Below, piece after piece: positions 24,161 through 37,000 of a DNA stretch of 64,000 nt. Location of the stretch: positions 62,001-126,000 of the forward strand of contig CAJNOL010000126.1 in NCBI GenBank assembly GCA_905250125.1, read 5' to 3'. A program made the translations under genes and the position numbers. Below the pieces are notes generated by a model. It saw nothing but the letters and a program-made list of their open reading frames with translations, made no database searches and was not told the origin of the DNA. Position 1 is the first letter of the stretch; each line of letters begins with the position of its first letter. The stretch comes from Rotaria sordida. Taxonomy: Eukaryota > Rotifera > Eurotatoria > Philodinida > Philodinidae.

Positions 24161-24465
24161 ATGTCCTTGTTACAATTATGTAAAGCAATACATGAACGTA
24201 AACACGATGTAAGATAAAAAAAAAATTTATATACTTTTTAAAAATGATGATTCAGGTACATCAGCTTCTTGATTTGAAAAGACAAGTTGAGTTTGACTTA
24301 ATACTTGCTAAACAAAATTATTATGAAGCTAAAATGACACGTGCAAGTAAAGATACAATAAATGAATTAGTATACAATATCCGACAATGTGAATTTTATC
24401 TTAGTACTGTGATCTGTCACGTAACATTGCTGCTCAAGGATGTGGGCGGATGTGGATGTGGATAA
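24161..24465 (+). CDS. Putative small two-exon protein, unrecognised
   Basis: ATG at 24161, exon 1 to 24208 (MSLLQLCKAIHERKHD), a 47-nt GT...AG intron, and exon 2 from 24256 to a stop at 24465 in phase, giving about 85 aa. The middle (VHQLLDLKRQVEFDLILAKQ...) looks helical/coiled-coil. The last residues (KDVGGCGCG) come from a GGATGTG repeat, so the true end may be an earlier splice site near 24420. I do not recognise the family. The intron-like junction and codon use favour a real exon pair, but it could be a gene remnant. Confidence 0.4.
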
Positions 24466-24469
24466 AGGG

Positions 24470-25578
24470 AATGTCTACATCCATATCAACACTCACACCC
24501 ACACCGACACTCAAGTCTCATTTTGCATGGCTGAAAGGGGAGATTAATTTTACGATTAAACTTCTCAATATTGGAGATAATGGTTAGATGTCTGATTCCT
24601 ATAAAAAACAGAAACAAATTGAGTAACCTTGTTCCAGTGATGTCGTACTGATACAACTCGCCATCTATTTTCATTTTTTTATTTCATTTTTTATTTCTTC
24701 TTCTGTTTCTTTCTCAGTGATATATCTAGTATTCTCCTTTGTTATCCATATATCTAGTCTCTGTTCTCTTTCTTTTCTTTCTTCTCGTTTACTATATATG
24801 TGCGTGTTTTTCATTATTTTAACAGATAATAAAAGATCGTGTGTAAGTGTACACACACAAACATACACATTTTTTAAAAGAAAGAGAACGAACTGTAGCG
24901 TGATCCAAAAGGACGAATGCTAACAAACCTGCTGGTAATAAGAAAAATTTGATCTGCTGCTCTTATTACACAGGTTGAGAAATATGAAAAAATTTACGGT
25001 TATCTGAAGACTTTTTTGAGTTGTCATAATTGAAACAGATTAACTACATCTAACAATACAATTATTTCATCTGTGAGAGTTATTTTTTTTATAGTTTTTA
25101 CAGAGCATTTTGGACTCATTTCACACTAGTATTTATATTCAAGAGAATCTTTTTCGATATCGTACGCATAATTTCATCCACTTTGAATGATTGACTTTTG
25201 TTATTTATTGAACAAATTGAAGTAATGTGCTACTTTATTCTGCTACTTTCAATGAGAATATGTCAAAAAGCAAAGTCATGAGAGTTTCTGTAAATAATTA
25301 TACTTACCAATGTTGCGCACAATCCCTTTTTTTTATTTTGTTTGTGATATAGAAGAAAAATTGATGTTTGTCTGGGAATCATTTTGTTGTCTTATCTAAC
25401 TATATCTGCTTTCCTCATTACCTAATCAGTTAGTGTCATGATTTCAAATTACAGTACAGATTTGTTGATAAATAGGCATCATAACATCTAGTAGTCTTTT
25501 TTTCCCAGTAACTTAATTTTGATAAATCTATTCTCTTGATGTAGGAATGTAGATAGAATATGAACAAGCCATCAATAC
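24470..25578. other. Non-coding region within the tRNA cluster
   Basis: Begins with an imperfect inverted GGATGTGG/CACACCC repeat (24440-24512), then AT-rich DNA with pyrimidine runs. The last roughly 130 nt are the 5' part of the duplicated tRNA unit (TTTTGATAAATCTATTCTCT, TGATGTAGGAATGTAGAT). No exon is supported. Confidence 0.5.
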
Positions 25579-25650
25579 GCACTAGTGGTTCAATGGTAGA
25601 ATGCTCGCCTCCCATGCGTGCGACCCGAGGTCCGATTCCCGGCTAGTGCA
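25579..25650 (+). pseudogene. tRNA-Gly-like pseudogene (anticodon position CCC)
   Basis: A degenerate member of the tRNA-Gly unit. The acceptor is intact apart from one change (GCACTAG/CTAGTGC pairs), but the anticodon loop reads CT-CCC-AT, the stem partner is GCGTG (mismatch), and one extra A interrupts the T stem (CCGAGGTCC). Length is 72 nt because of the insertion. Flanks are homologous to the intact copies. Likely inactive. Confidence 0.8.
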
Positions 25651-26149
25651 CTCTTTCTTTTTCTCATCAAAACTTCAGATTGAAAAACTTTACACTTCGT
25701 ATCTTTATTAAATTTTGTCATGTTTTGGTATTGACACAACTTTTTATTTATTCAATAAACCAAACGACTATGTTCCATTGTCATGTGACATTTAAGATGT
25801 GTATTTTAAGAAACAGTGTAGTAAGAATTTTTCTAAATAGTCATATTCACCAATGCTGCAGACGATCACTTTTTTTTGCTTTGCTTTTTAGTGACAATTA
25901 GAACCTATTGCTTTCTTTCGAGATCATTTTGTTGTCTATCCATCTCTGCCTTTTTCATTACCTAATCAATTACCGTCAAAACTTTAAGCTATATTGAACT
26001 ATATCGTCTCTATAAGAGAAAATCATTCAGTACAACACAATTGAGAAATAGACACCACATTGTCTTGTTTTTCTGTCTTTGGCTTAGTTTGTATGAGTCT
26101 ATTCTCTTGATGTAGTGATGTATATGTAATATCGACAAGTTACGAACAA

Positions 26150-26220
26150 GCACTGGTGGTTCAGTGGTAGAATGCTCGCCTGCCACGCGGGCGACCCGGG
26201 TCCGATTCCCGGCTAGTGCA
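26150..26220 (+). tRNA. tRNA-Gly (anticodon GCC), cluster copy 3
   Basis: 71 nt, same sequence as the copies at 21434 and 23017, with T loop TCCGATT, followed by CTTTTTG terminator. The 5' flank (TATTCTCTTGATGTAGTGAT) is shared with the unit at 25579. Confidence 0.9.
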
Positions 26221-26704
26221 CTTTTTGTTTCTATTTTCATTTTTAATTTTATTTAAAACAAAAGTACACTATCATGTTTTATTTTGAAAAATATAACAAG
26301 AGACAGGTTTTTTACAAATCTAATAAGAGAACATCTAAATAATAATTTTTCGATATAGTTATAAATTCAAACAAAAACATATATAAAATTGAATATCTAA
26401 AATATTCTTCAAATTTCTATTTTTTTCAATAGAACAATTGCTACTATCTATGATTTTGATGATACTAATCTAGATTTGTAGACAATTTGAAGAATCTTTA
26501 CATATGTTGCTAATTTCTCGATACAAAATCTTTTTCTTTCTTGATTAAAAAAACAAATAGTAAACAAAAATAAATAAATAAAAAATAATAAATGGCTATT
26601 TGCATTATCTAGGTTTGTGTTTTCTCTTCAATTGACAAAGCCGATATTTCCAGAAAACCCTATAGAATTGAAGAATACATAAAACAAAAAAAAATAGAAT
26701 TGAT
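26221..26704. other. Spacer between tRNA-Gly and the metX 3' end
   Basis: AT-rich with no clear gene. If the strong GTAAGT at 26716 is used as a splice donor, the last metX exon would lie here; otherwise it is 3' UTR and spacer. Confidence 0.4.
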
Positions 26705-28665
26705 TTATTCACTTACTTTAAGAGCAGTACTAACACCATTAACATCCAATAAAAATGTATCGTGTCCGAAAATACTATTTAATTCAAAGAAAGTTACATT
26801 TGAATTTCCTGAAAATATCAGCGAAGATCTTTATTCATTGTTTTTGTTGTCTTATTCTGATCTGACCTGATTTTATAAGTTCCTCTGCTAATTGTTTCTG
26901 TTGCCAAATTGGAAAAAGAATATCGGTTTGTGCACCTAAAACAAGTACAGGACATTGAATTTTCGAAAAGGCATCAGTTTGATTATCATATCCTTCAGTT
27001 AAATTAAACAAATCCATTGCCTAGAAGAAAATAAATATAAGTCAATATTTATTATTTATTTTTCTATTAACCTTAGAAATATATAATAATGAATTAGGAT
27101 CATATTTTTTTGCAAACGTTAAACCTTGATATTGTAAATAATTTTCAATTTCAAATGTTGGTGTTAATTGAATAGCATCATTAAAACGACGTAAACCAAA
27201 TCGTTCAAGCCATTCAGGTCCTGAACGATATGTAAGTGTTCCAATTTCTCTTGCAATACGCATTCCATCAAGTGGATAAACACCTTTATCATAATAATGA
27301 CCATGTTCCCAATTTGGATCAGTCATTATCATTTTTCGTTGAAGATATCGTAGAGCAATAGCAGTTGGATATGGAGCCATACAAGATGAAATAGTTGCTA
27401 CTCTAAAAAAAATGAAAATGTTAAAAATCAAACTAAATAATTCATTATTTACCTGCCAACATTTTCGGGATATAACAGAGCTGAGAGAATTGAACACATT
27501 CCACCTAATGATGAACCAATACTTGCATGAAGCTTTAGTTAAAAGAAATAAATTCTAGTATCTTTTATTATCATTTATATACAAAATGTCGGAAATTTAG
27601 ACTTTTAGAAATTTTTTGTGATTGAATTTATTTAGTGTCATTGGATAGAACACATCGAGTTATCTATGAATAAGTTTTTCTCAATACTAAATATCATGAT
27701 TAGAGCCGTTCATGATCACAGATATGTAACTTTGTAGAACACTACAATAGTCATTGTCTGATTCTGCAAACAAAATTAATCAAAAATAAATCTTATGTAC
27801 ATAAATTTTTTTTGTCAATAATGTTTGCAGAATCAAGAAATAATTCTTATAATATTCTAAAAACTGAAAAATTAGAATTTAATATTTTTTCATAGGCAAC
27901 TTGATGTATTCTATCCAATGACATTAAATAAATTGAAAACAAAAATTTTCTAAAATTTTGAATTTCCAGTATCTTACTTTATTAATTCCAAAATGATTAA
28001 TTAATTGAAATTGTGCACGAACAAAATCTTCGACAGATAACATAGGAAAAGAAGCACCATATGGTTTACTTGTTGTAGGATTTATTGATGAAGGTCCACT
28101 AAAAAAAATAAAAAGATGATCAAAAACTAATAAAAATACAAACATACGTCGAACCATAACAACCTCCAAGATGATTACAACAAATAACAAAAAAATGGTT
28201 AGTATCAATACCTAAATTAGGTCCAATAAATTTTTCCCACCAACCAGGTCTTTGATTTTCCTAAATTTATATTTACATATTATTATTTGTAATTAAATAT
28301 AACAAAAACAAATAATATCACATACATTATGACTTTTTGCATGTGAACTAGCACTAAGACCCGTAAATATAAGAATAGCATTATTTTTTTTTGCATTTAA
28401 TTTACCCCATGTTTCATAAGCAAGTTGAAATTCATTTAAGGATTTATTATTATATTTCAATCGAAAAGGTTCATTTTGATGTTTATATATTTGATAACCG
28501 GATACAACATGATGATAAGCTGGTTCAGGTCCTTCCAAAGAATGTTTCCTGAAAAGAATTTAATGCATATTTTTAGAAAAATATTAGTTATACGTACTGT
28601 CGAATGGAAGTAAAAAGACGAACATTTGAAGTTGAAAAGCGGAGAAATTTCGAAAAAAAATGCAT
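26705..28665 (-). CDS. metX: Homoserine O-acetyltransferase-like alpha/beta hydrolase (MetX family)
   Basis: MetX transfers an acyl group from acyl-CoA to homoserine, opening methionine synthesis. Eight exons: 28665-28598, 28548-28326, 28260-28148, 28098-27978, 27532-27453, 27402-27072, 27020-26867 and 26808-26705, in frame to 397 aa, the usual size. The catalytic triad is visible: Ser183 in GSSLGGM, Asp345 in GAQTDILFP and His379 in FGHDTFLLD. Family stretches [31 protein letters not shown] and [17 protein letters not shown] are clear. The N-terminus ([20 protein letters not shown]) is basic and amphipathic, like a mitochondrial presequence. Animals lack this step, so the gene is a candidate transfer from bacteria or fungi that has gained seven introns. 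Acyl specificity (acetyl or succinyl, homoserine or serine) cannot be read here. The end is ambiguous: TAA at 26705 follows directly on a GTAAGT. Confidence 0.92.
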
Positions 28666-30226
28666 CGATCTATTATGTTTCGAATAATATTTTGTCCTTT
28701 TTCTTCTGTAGTTACTGTGACCTTCAAAGACACCAATGAATACTTTCGTTTCAATTCTGCATCATACACTCTATGCGTGATTACATAACAGCAAACCTTG
28801 AATGTACTTGTGACGAAATATTTTGTACCACACTTACAGGAATATAAACAGTACAATATATTAAAAACAAGATTAGTCAAAGTGTATCTGAATAAACAAA
28901 AAAGTAAAGCAAATATAAAAACACAATTAATGTTTAGTACATATTTCTTTTTGAGAAATTTTTTTAAGATAAAATAATTTAAGATTATGATATATAATAC
29001 AGAATTTTCCAAACAATTAACTTTTGTCAATGTGTTTTCAAGTTTATTATAGATTGTTAAATATTTATTCATAAACTATTAGTTTTTCTTTTGTATCTTC
29101 TATAGATGTGTTGCGATAAATTCATTCTGTATTAAAGTCCCACCATATAATGAAGACTATAAACTACAGCGCATTACAATTTTTTTTCAAGTATATTCTG
29201 AAAATAAAATTTTTGATGGTGGGAAGCGTTGATATAGATATTTAAAAGGAATATCAAAATGAAAAAGTTTATGTCTATGAATTTTTTCAACAATGAATCT
29301 AACGAGGCAATCTTCTCACATATCCTCTTCTGAGTTCAATAGTTTTTTTTTGCCTATCAGTATTACATAGTGTTCTAATAAAAACTCCTAAAAATATTTT
29401 TGAGATTGAACTAAGCTATCGAATTTTTTCTAGACGTCCTAGATTTTCGGAAAACTTGTGTTTTCGAATTTTGATCTGAAACTTTGTCCATATAGAGAAC
29501 TCAACTAGAGTACTAAAAGCCATCAGACAGTTTTTGATTGCAAATAACTTTTGATAGAAATAAGAAAGAAAGTTAGAGAGCATTGAAATCCCAAAATTCC
29601 CAGAAAATCGAGATTTTCGAAGTTCCCATAGTACTTTAAATTCTAAATACACCAGTTTATTTAATCTTGGTTTTTCAAAAATCTCCCAAAGAATTATAAA
29701 TATTACGTTTCTTATATGGTTTGATATTTCCAAATCTCCTCTTTTCAACGATGAAAATCACAAGTCTCTTTCTTGTTTCTGTCAAAAGTTATTTGCAATC
29801 AAAAACTGTCCGGTAATTTTTGAGCAGCTCTGTATTCAATATGGATTTTTTGAAATCTTCATATCTTGAAGAGACTTTATTCAAAACTTCTGAATTCTTT
29901 TATGAAAACTAATCTAGTTAAGTTGTCTATATGCGCAAAGTTTCACATTGAAATTCGAAAATACAAACTTCCCGGAAACCTGGGATTTCTAGAAAAAAAT
30001 TTGATAGCATAGTCAAATCTCAATAGTCTAGAAAATCGCAAACCATGTGATATAATGCATCATGTGAGAAACGATATGTAAGCAAGAATATCATTATATA
30101 ATAAAACAATTTTGTATATATATATATATATATTTTTTAGAAGGATAATGTGTTTCTATCTTTTTCTCTGAATAAACGAGAATTAAAACAGAAAAAAACG
30201 TATTTGACAAATAATTTTTTTTTTAT
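28666..30226. other. Spacer between metX and MRPL44, containing a repeat
   Basis: No supported gene. The 162-codon open frame at 28584-29072 overlaps metX exon 1 out of frame and is of AT-rich composition. The right half is occupied by the palindromic repeat at 29395-30035. Confidence 0.5.
29395..30035. repeat. Palindromic repeat, family also found at 57.9 kb
   Basis: Inverted arms: left GAGATTGAACTAAGCTATCG, TTTCTAGACGTCC, TTTTCGAATTT, GAAACTTTGTCCATATAGAG; the right arm is the reverse complement at 29895-30030. The left end with its outer flank (ACATAGTGTTCTAATAAAAA at 29367) recurs at 57950-58130. Confidence 0.75.
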
Positions 30227-33200
30227 TTATTTATCTATTAACAATCCATGTTTATAGAGCTTATCAAAAGGAATTGATGCTCGTTTTTCATCAGTTTCAA
30301 ACAAACGGCGCAATGCATCACGAGCTGCCATTTCTTCAGCTATTGAGATTGTTGCACCGGCACCTAAAATAAATTTATAATTAATCATAAATAATATTAT
30401 GTATAAATTTTATTTTACTTTTTCCTAGAAATTCTTTATTAGAATACACACCAACAATGTATGTTGAAAGTACACTAGAAACACCTGTTGCCCATATCAA
30501 TCTATTATTAGAAAAAAAACCAAATAATATCTTGTAATAATTTTTATCTTTTTTATTTCATATCCAACCGAGATTCAGGTGCTTGTCGTCCATTCTCTTC
30601 TAAAACTTTTGTTAATAGACCCATTGGATTTTTAATATGCCATATTTCATTTATATCTTTTCCTACAAGATGTGTTAAAATAAAATCAGAAACAAAAAGT
30701 TCAGCTCTTGATCGATCCTAAAAAAAAGAAAAACCAATATCAAAACTAATAATCTAATAAGTGACAATCAAAATCTACTAACATTATTCTCATCAACAGC
30801 ACCAATAAAAGCAAATAATGCATTTTTAAGCATTTTTGGACGAGGTGATGGACCCTTAAAAAACAAAATGCATTAATTCTATATTTTAAATGTAATGTGT
30901 GCATCATAAATAATGACACTATTCGTATTTTTATTTTCTCCACATTTGTAGGTAGAGAAATATGCTTGGTTTCAAACGATATTCTGTTCAATTCGCTGCA
31001 AAATCACACGAAAACATTAGATCTAATCTTCAAAGTTGTCGAAAGGATCAAAGAATATTGAGCATTTCTGATACTATCGATTTCTAGAAGATGTTTCCTA
31101 AACAATTGTCGATCCTTTACTGCTTTCTTTTGGGCGAGCAAAGCATGGCATAGAAACTTTATTGTCGCAATAGACACAACGCTTTGTCATGATATGGAGT
31201 GACAGACATCTCCAGCGAGCTTCTTCACATTGAGTTGTAAACCCTATATGTAAAGAAAATATTCATTTTCATTAACGAGCGAACCACTCCAAGTGACACC
31301 CACCATTTGAACTCATATTGAACCCACAGGCAGGTTCTAGTGAGAATAGCAAAAGCCTAAAAGGAGTTATCTCCATCGACCTTCGGCGCCGAGTTATGAT
31401 CAGTTTACTGGATTTTTCACCCATTTTTAGGTACTCCTAGGAAGACTAAATATAAGAGAGCTTTGATTGAAAATTTTCCGCATATATAAGTGTAATGATT
31501 CTTAGAATAGCCTGAAAGTTTCAGCCGGAAATAATGTTCCTATATCAAGTTATTGAATTTTTCAGTGAACTCGATTTTTGTGACATATTTTTAGCAAAAG
31601 TCTATTTTTGGAAATTTAATACCTTGATGAAAGAAGATTCTTTTCGGCTGAAACTTTCAGGACATTCTAAGAGTCATGAGATCTATCTATAAGCAAAAAT
31701 TTCAGACTAAAACTTCGTTACTCGCTCTTCCGAGAAGTACTCAAAAACGGAACGAAAATCCAATAAATTGGTCATAGCTCGAAGCCAAAGGCCAATAGGG
31801 ACGAACCCTTATCAGTTTTCACTATTCTCACTGAGGCGTGCCTGTGAGTCTAACATGCGTTTAAATGGCGGATATGACTTGGGGGTGATTTCCTCGTGAG
31901 TATAAAACTCATGTAAAAAAAGAGGTGCAGTATAACAGTTTCGTGGAAACAGTAGGGATGTACATACTCTCACATTCTTTTGAAGATGTCTGGAGTTTTT
32001 GACAGACTAACTTTGAGATATCGATCCAAGATAATAGCCTGTGTGATCTCGATGAAAAATTTCTCAAATAGAATGATCAAGCTGATATTTAATTAAAGAT
32101 TGGAATTTTAGATGAAGGATTTTCAATCCCATTAACGACCTCTTTTCTAACCCGTTTCCAGAGATCTCATGCTGATTCTTCCGTCAGATTCTAGATCACA
32201 ACGAGTACTTCCAACTTCAAAAGACCAGCTCTCATATCATCGCATATTTTGGAAGATAGCCATGATAAAATATAGGAATTTTCGCCAAAAAAAAAACCAT
32301 TTTTGAGAGTCCTATTAGCCGAAAGAGACAATGTATACATCTGAAATCTTCAGTACATATACAACTCTATGAATTCTAGCTTCAGTGGAAATTTCAGACT
32401 TTTATTTTCTTCTAATCATGAGATATAAAACTCTAAAGTTGTCTTAATTGTGAATTTTTGACCATATTGACTGATTCACAAAAAAAACCAAAAGCATCCA
32501 ATATTTATAGATGAAATTTTTCCGTCACTAGAACCCATTAATGTATATCCACAAAAAATTTCAGCTCATTTGGTCAAGCCATTCTTGAGATACAGTCTCA
32601 TCAAGATGCTCCTTGGTCAAAAGGCTCATTTTTAGTACTTTTCGTAAAATGTTCATAACAAATTGATACTTCAATATTTTTCAATAAGACTTGCGGCAAA
32701 AGTCATCAAATTTTTGCTCCTAGTACATATATTAAATTGAGCACGTTGTCTATGAATCGGTCGTGCCTTATGTGAACTGGCTTGTATACACATAAGCGAA
32801 AAGAGTCTAAAAGATAGCTACGAAAAGCATGCAAACGAAAAAACAAAGTCGAAACTTTGTTTCTGTTATCTCATTTCTAGTGCACTATAAGTGAAAGAAA
32901 GAGAACACCAACTTCAGTAGTTATTCAGTTCGACAAGAAAGAGAACTGCCCGTATACACATATAAACAGAAAAATGAAAACAACTAGTAGCACACACGCT
33001 GAAGAGGGCAACGAGTGCATTTATCGAACAACCAATGTACAAAAACACAATCTGTGAAGCTACTCTCCAACAAAATCGAATTGCCTCGAATCTATGCATT
33101 AGTTCGATTATCAAAATAAACATACATCACATCGAATAAGTGTTTTAAATCCAAGTTTTAAACTAATATCAGCTATTGTTGATTCCGAAATGAGAAATTC

Positions 33201-33847
33201 CATTACAGCACTAAAATAATATAATTAATTCATATAATAAATTATTAAAAATCTTACTCAATGCCTTCTTTTGGAAATTTTGGATACCAAAATTGAAGAG
33301 CACGTCGTAAAAAATTTTCAGCTATTTCTTCTCCTAAGAAATAATATCAATGAATTACATACAATTTAATTCGTATCTAACCTCGTTTAGCTAATTCTTC
33401 ATTATGAGTAAATGATAATGTTGTTTGATCAGTAGCAGCAAGACCTCAAAAACAAAAAAAACAAAAAAACAAATATTTTCTGTCATAAAACTTTTCTTAT
33501 TATTTCATACCAGCTTCTGTACGTTGTTTAGTAATTTGATTTAAAAATGAAGCATCAGTCATAGCATTTCGTAATGATTCAATATTCATTTTTTCACCAA
33601 ATCGATGTGTACATGCATATAATTCTGCATCATAATTCCTTTTATTTTTTTTTTAAATAAAATTCCTTTTCTTTTTTTTTTTTGTTCGAATCAATAATCA
33701 AACCTACCAATTAATTAATGATGATCGAAAACGTTCTGGTTCTGGACCAGCTTCAATTCTTCTTTTATATAAATCATTTTTATATAAATATCGCCAACGA
33801 TCTTTCAATGGACCAAATATAGTTCCATAACGTAATAAACGTACCAT
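30227..33847 (-). CDS. mrpl44: Mitochondrial large-subunit ribosomal protein mL44 (MRPL44)
   Basis: An RNase III-like mitoribosomal protein of the 39S subunit. Nine exons: 33847-33708, 33638-33511, 33444-33382, 33333-33258, 33210-33126, 30854-30783, 30717-30569, 30501-30419 and 30363-30227, in frame to 310 aa. After a basic N-terminus come WNYDAELYACTHRFGEKMN and SFTHNEELAKRGEEIAENFL (degenerate RNase III fold), KNALFAFIGAV, then VSDFILTHLVGKDINEIW-IKNPMGLL. A dsRNA-binding domain ends the protein (AEEMAARDALRRLF). All these align in order with animal MRPL44. The catalytic acidic residues of true RNase III are not conserved, as expected. Intron 5 is 2.27 kb and carries a foldback element; the other introns are 51-95 nt. 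It lies 180 bp downstream of the cullin-4 stop, same strand. Confidence 0.93.
30855..33125 (-). other. MRPL44 intron 5, repeat-swollen
   Basis: 2,271 nt, about thirty times the usual intron here. It contains the foldback element at 31274-31900. The remaining roughly 1.2 kb (31901-33100) looks like older repeat-derived, non-coding DNA; a short frame at 32914-33123 is not supported. Confidence 0.7.
31274..31900. repeat. Foldback element, family B copy 1
   Basis: Inverted arms about 300 nt long. Left: CCAAGTGACACCCACCATTT, GAACTCATATTGAACCCACA, GGCAGG, GTGAGAATAGCAAAA and CTGAAAGTTTCAGCCG; the right arm is its reverse complement (CCAAGTCATATCCGCCATTT and so on). The same arms recur at 36961-37571, so this is a true repeat family. 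Non-coding. Confidence 0.85.
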
Positions 33848-34027
33848 ATTCTTTATTAAAATCTAGAAACTAAAAAAGAAAAAAAAAAGAGCTCGGCTGG
33901 ATTCGTTTTCATTAAACGCATGATTACACTGATGAGAAAATAAATCAAAACAAAATGACAAGACAAAAAGAAAAATAGGACGGATGCAAAAAAAATATTT
34001 CTATATGTATATATTTTTTTTTTTATA

Positions 34028-37000
34028 TTAAGCAAGATATTCATATATATTAGCATTGTCTGCTGATCGTTTCATATATTCACGTTCGAGCAAACTTTCA
34101 ATACGTGTTTTAACAACGCCTGTCTAAAGAGACAAAAAGAAAACAATGAATAAAATAAAATAAAATAAATTTTAATTAAAATTATTCTTACTGATAAAGG
34201 AAATTTTAATTGTGAAAATACTTCAGATATAAGCTGAGCATGTGATAATGTTTTACGTGTTTTCATTATTCGAACAATAGCTGCATCAATTTGATAATGA
34301 CGATCTTGAACAACACGTTCAGTTGTTGAACTATTTTCTTCAGGCTAAAAATAATAGATAAGAATTATAGTAAAAAAAAAAGAAACAAAATTTTTTTTTT
34401 TAAATTTTTAATACGAACAGTTTCTTTCAATTGTACTTGATTAATTTTTATTCGAATTAATTTATGTTCAAATGAAGTATTTAATGTAAAACGATCATCG
34501 GTATTAATATCTTTACTCTGAAAATAAAGACAAACAAATAAAAACACCAAAATAATTATTGAACGGTGTGAAGAAATTTATTTACCATAGGCTTTTTATT
34601 TAATAAACGAATTTTTCCACATGCTAATGATTGTAATGTTCGTTGTAATTCAGGTCCTTCTGCAGAAATTTATTTGAAATAAAAAAAAAAAACGTAATAA
34701 ATATTTTTTAAAAACAAGAAAAACAAATGATACAAACGAATTTTAGTTTGTTCTTGAATATCTTTATAAGTAAGATCTTTATGTCGATTAAAAAGAAGAA
34801 GAACAAGTGCTTGATAAAGTGATACATGAAATTCTTTTATTGCCTGAAAGATATTTATAAAATATATAAAGAATGCCTTAGAAATTCGAAAACTAATTTT
34901 AAAATTCATCGTTCTTGCATTTCACAAAAAAAAACAAATTCTTTGTAAATTTAAAAGATAATTGTATGTACTTATAAAAATTCAGAAAGGATTCCTACTA
35001 GTAGGACTTTTTTCTAAACTTTCAGCCTATTAGACAAAAATCGTAACAACGAGTTTTGATCTGAAATGCTCTCCAATAATAGTTATTATGATATTTTGAA
35101 AGTTTCATCTGAAACAAAGAATTTCTTCTTAAGATATCGTATGCCTAAAAACTAGACTATTTTGAAGCTCTTTTATGAATCCTTTCAGGATTTTAAGCTA
35201 CTCTATGACCTCAAACGGAGATTATCAGTCGGATGTGCTTCTTCGTCAGGTTGAAATTTTGATGTTATTTGCTTTTTTTTTATTATTTTTATGGAATAAA
35301 AGAGATTTATTATGACTATGGTCATATGGAGACTACAAGTAGACAGTTGTTAAAAAGTGACCACTTGTTTTATCTCGATTTTTTATATCACTGTGACATA
35401 TTTATATCTTTCTTGTTTGAATATTTATTTATCTTTTGTCAATTTAGCGATTTAATTTTAATGAAAATTGATTTACAAACTGAATATTCACTAGCGATGA
35501 TATTTATATCAATTGAATGGAACTGAAATATTGTGTTGTAAAACTAGCTGATATTGAGCCTATAGAAAACTTTTGAAGTATATTAAAAGAAAACTTATGC
35601 GGGTGGGAATAGAAGAATATTGAACAACTGAAAAATGAGATGTAAAAAACCTCTGAAAATTTATAATTATTAAATGTCAAGTAGGTACAAGAACTTATCC
35701 AAGTTACAAAGGATTTATTTTTTTATCAATTACAAGAACAATAAATATTTTGGCATTGTTTCAGAACTTATATTTTAATTTCTATATAATCATAACCTTT
35801 TCTTTAAGCCATCCTTTAAGCAAACAATGATCAAGTGTATATTGCCATTGAAGTTTACGTCCTGTATGTTTACTTAAATAAAAACTTGTGAAAATTTCTT
35901 GTAATCGACAAAACTAAAAAACAAATAAACATTAAACAATAAAATCGAAAGTTAAAAAAAACACATCGAAGATTTTTACTTCAGGTGGTAGAATAGCAGT
36001 AACAGACGGATATGTTGGCCAAAAACCCATTGTTAATACATAAACAGACATACCAATATTTCCTGGCGTTTCACGACCATTCATATGCTAAAATATAGAT
36101 TAAATTTAACGATAAAATTCATTCTTCAATATGCTTAGTTATTTGAATAGAAGGTTCATTTTTTACTTTCAGCAATCTATGTCATTCGAATTGGATAAAA
36201 ACCGTTGTAGACTGCTCAGTATTATGTGTACTATACCAATAGTTGTTCTTGGATCAACAATCTACTGTCAGTATACAGTCAGAAGTGCGAATTGAGAATC
36301 TGTTGATTTGATTTCACAATCAATTAATTCTCTATACATCTTCATTTCTAGTCATATTCTAGATCGAAAGCTACCATATAAAACACATTATTCGAAGTTT
36401 TTTTTCGCCTTTTGACAAGGCATGGTAATTTTCGTTTTTTCTAAATACTGATTTTTGAAAAATCGACAACTATTTTACATTGAAAGGAGTTCTTCAAGAA
36501 AATGTTCGAGTAAAAGCTACAGCTTAGTTTAATATCACAATTTGCAGAGAAGTGTTCACTCTATAAAACGATTGACTCAGATAATTTTTAGCATGTTCGA
36601 AAAGAGATTTATAGGGTTAACAAAAATCTGTTGGTTCACTATTAAAAATAAATTCTCAAGCCTTTCAAAATGTTCCTCACTACTCTCAAACAAAATTTCT
36701 AAGTCCCTATTCAAAAGAAACACAAAATCATAGCTTTTAACTTGTCGGAAATACGTCAAAAATGAACCAACATCCTGTCTAAAAACTTTCTAATCATCCG
36801 TTATGACCTGTCAACTGAATGAAATATTAATCTGGCAACAATGGTAAAGCAAGCGAAAAAAAAACAACTCAAGCTAGTCAATGTATGATCAATTTTAATA
36901 TTTTAGTTTTTTCGACATAAAAATTTTTTATATTCATTGAGTACAAAACTCACTGATGCCCCACGAGAGAACTATCCCAAATGACAACCACCATTTGAGT

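Noticed and set aside
28584-29072. 162-codon open frame upstream of metX
   Set aside because: AT-rich composition with Ile/Phe/Tyr bias; its end overlaps metX exon 1 in a different frame, and the metX frame gives a better targeting peptide.
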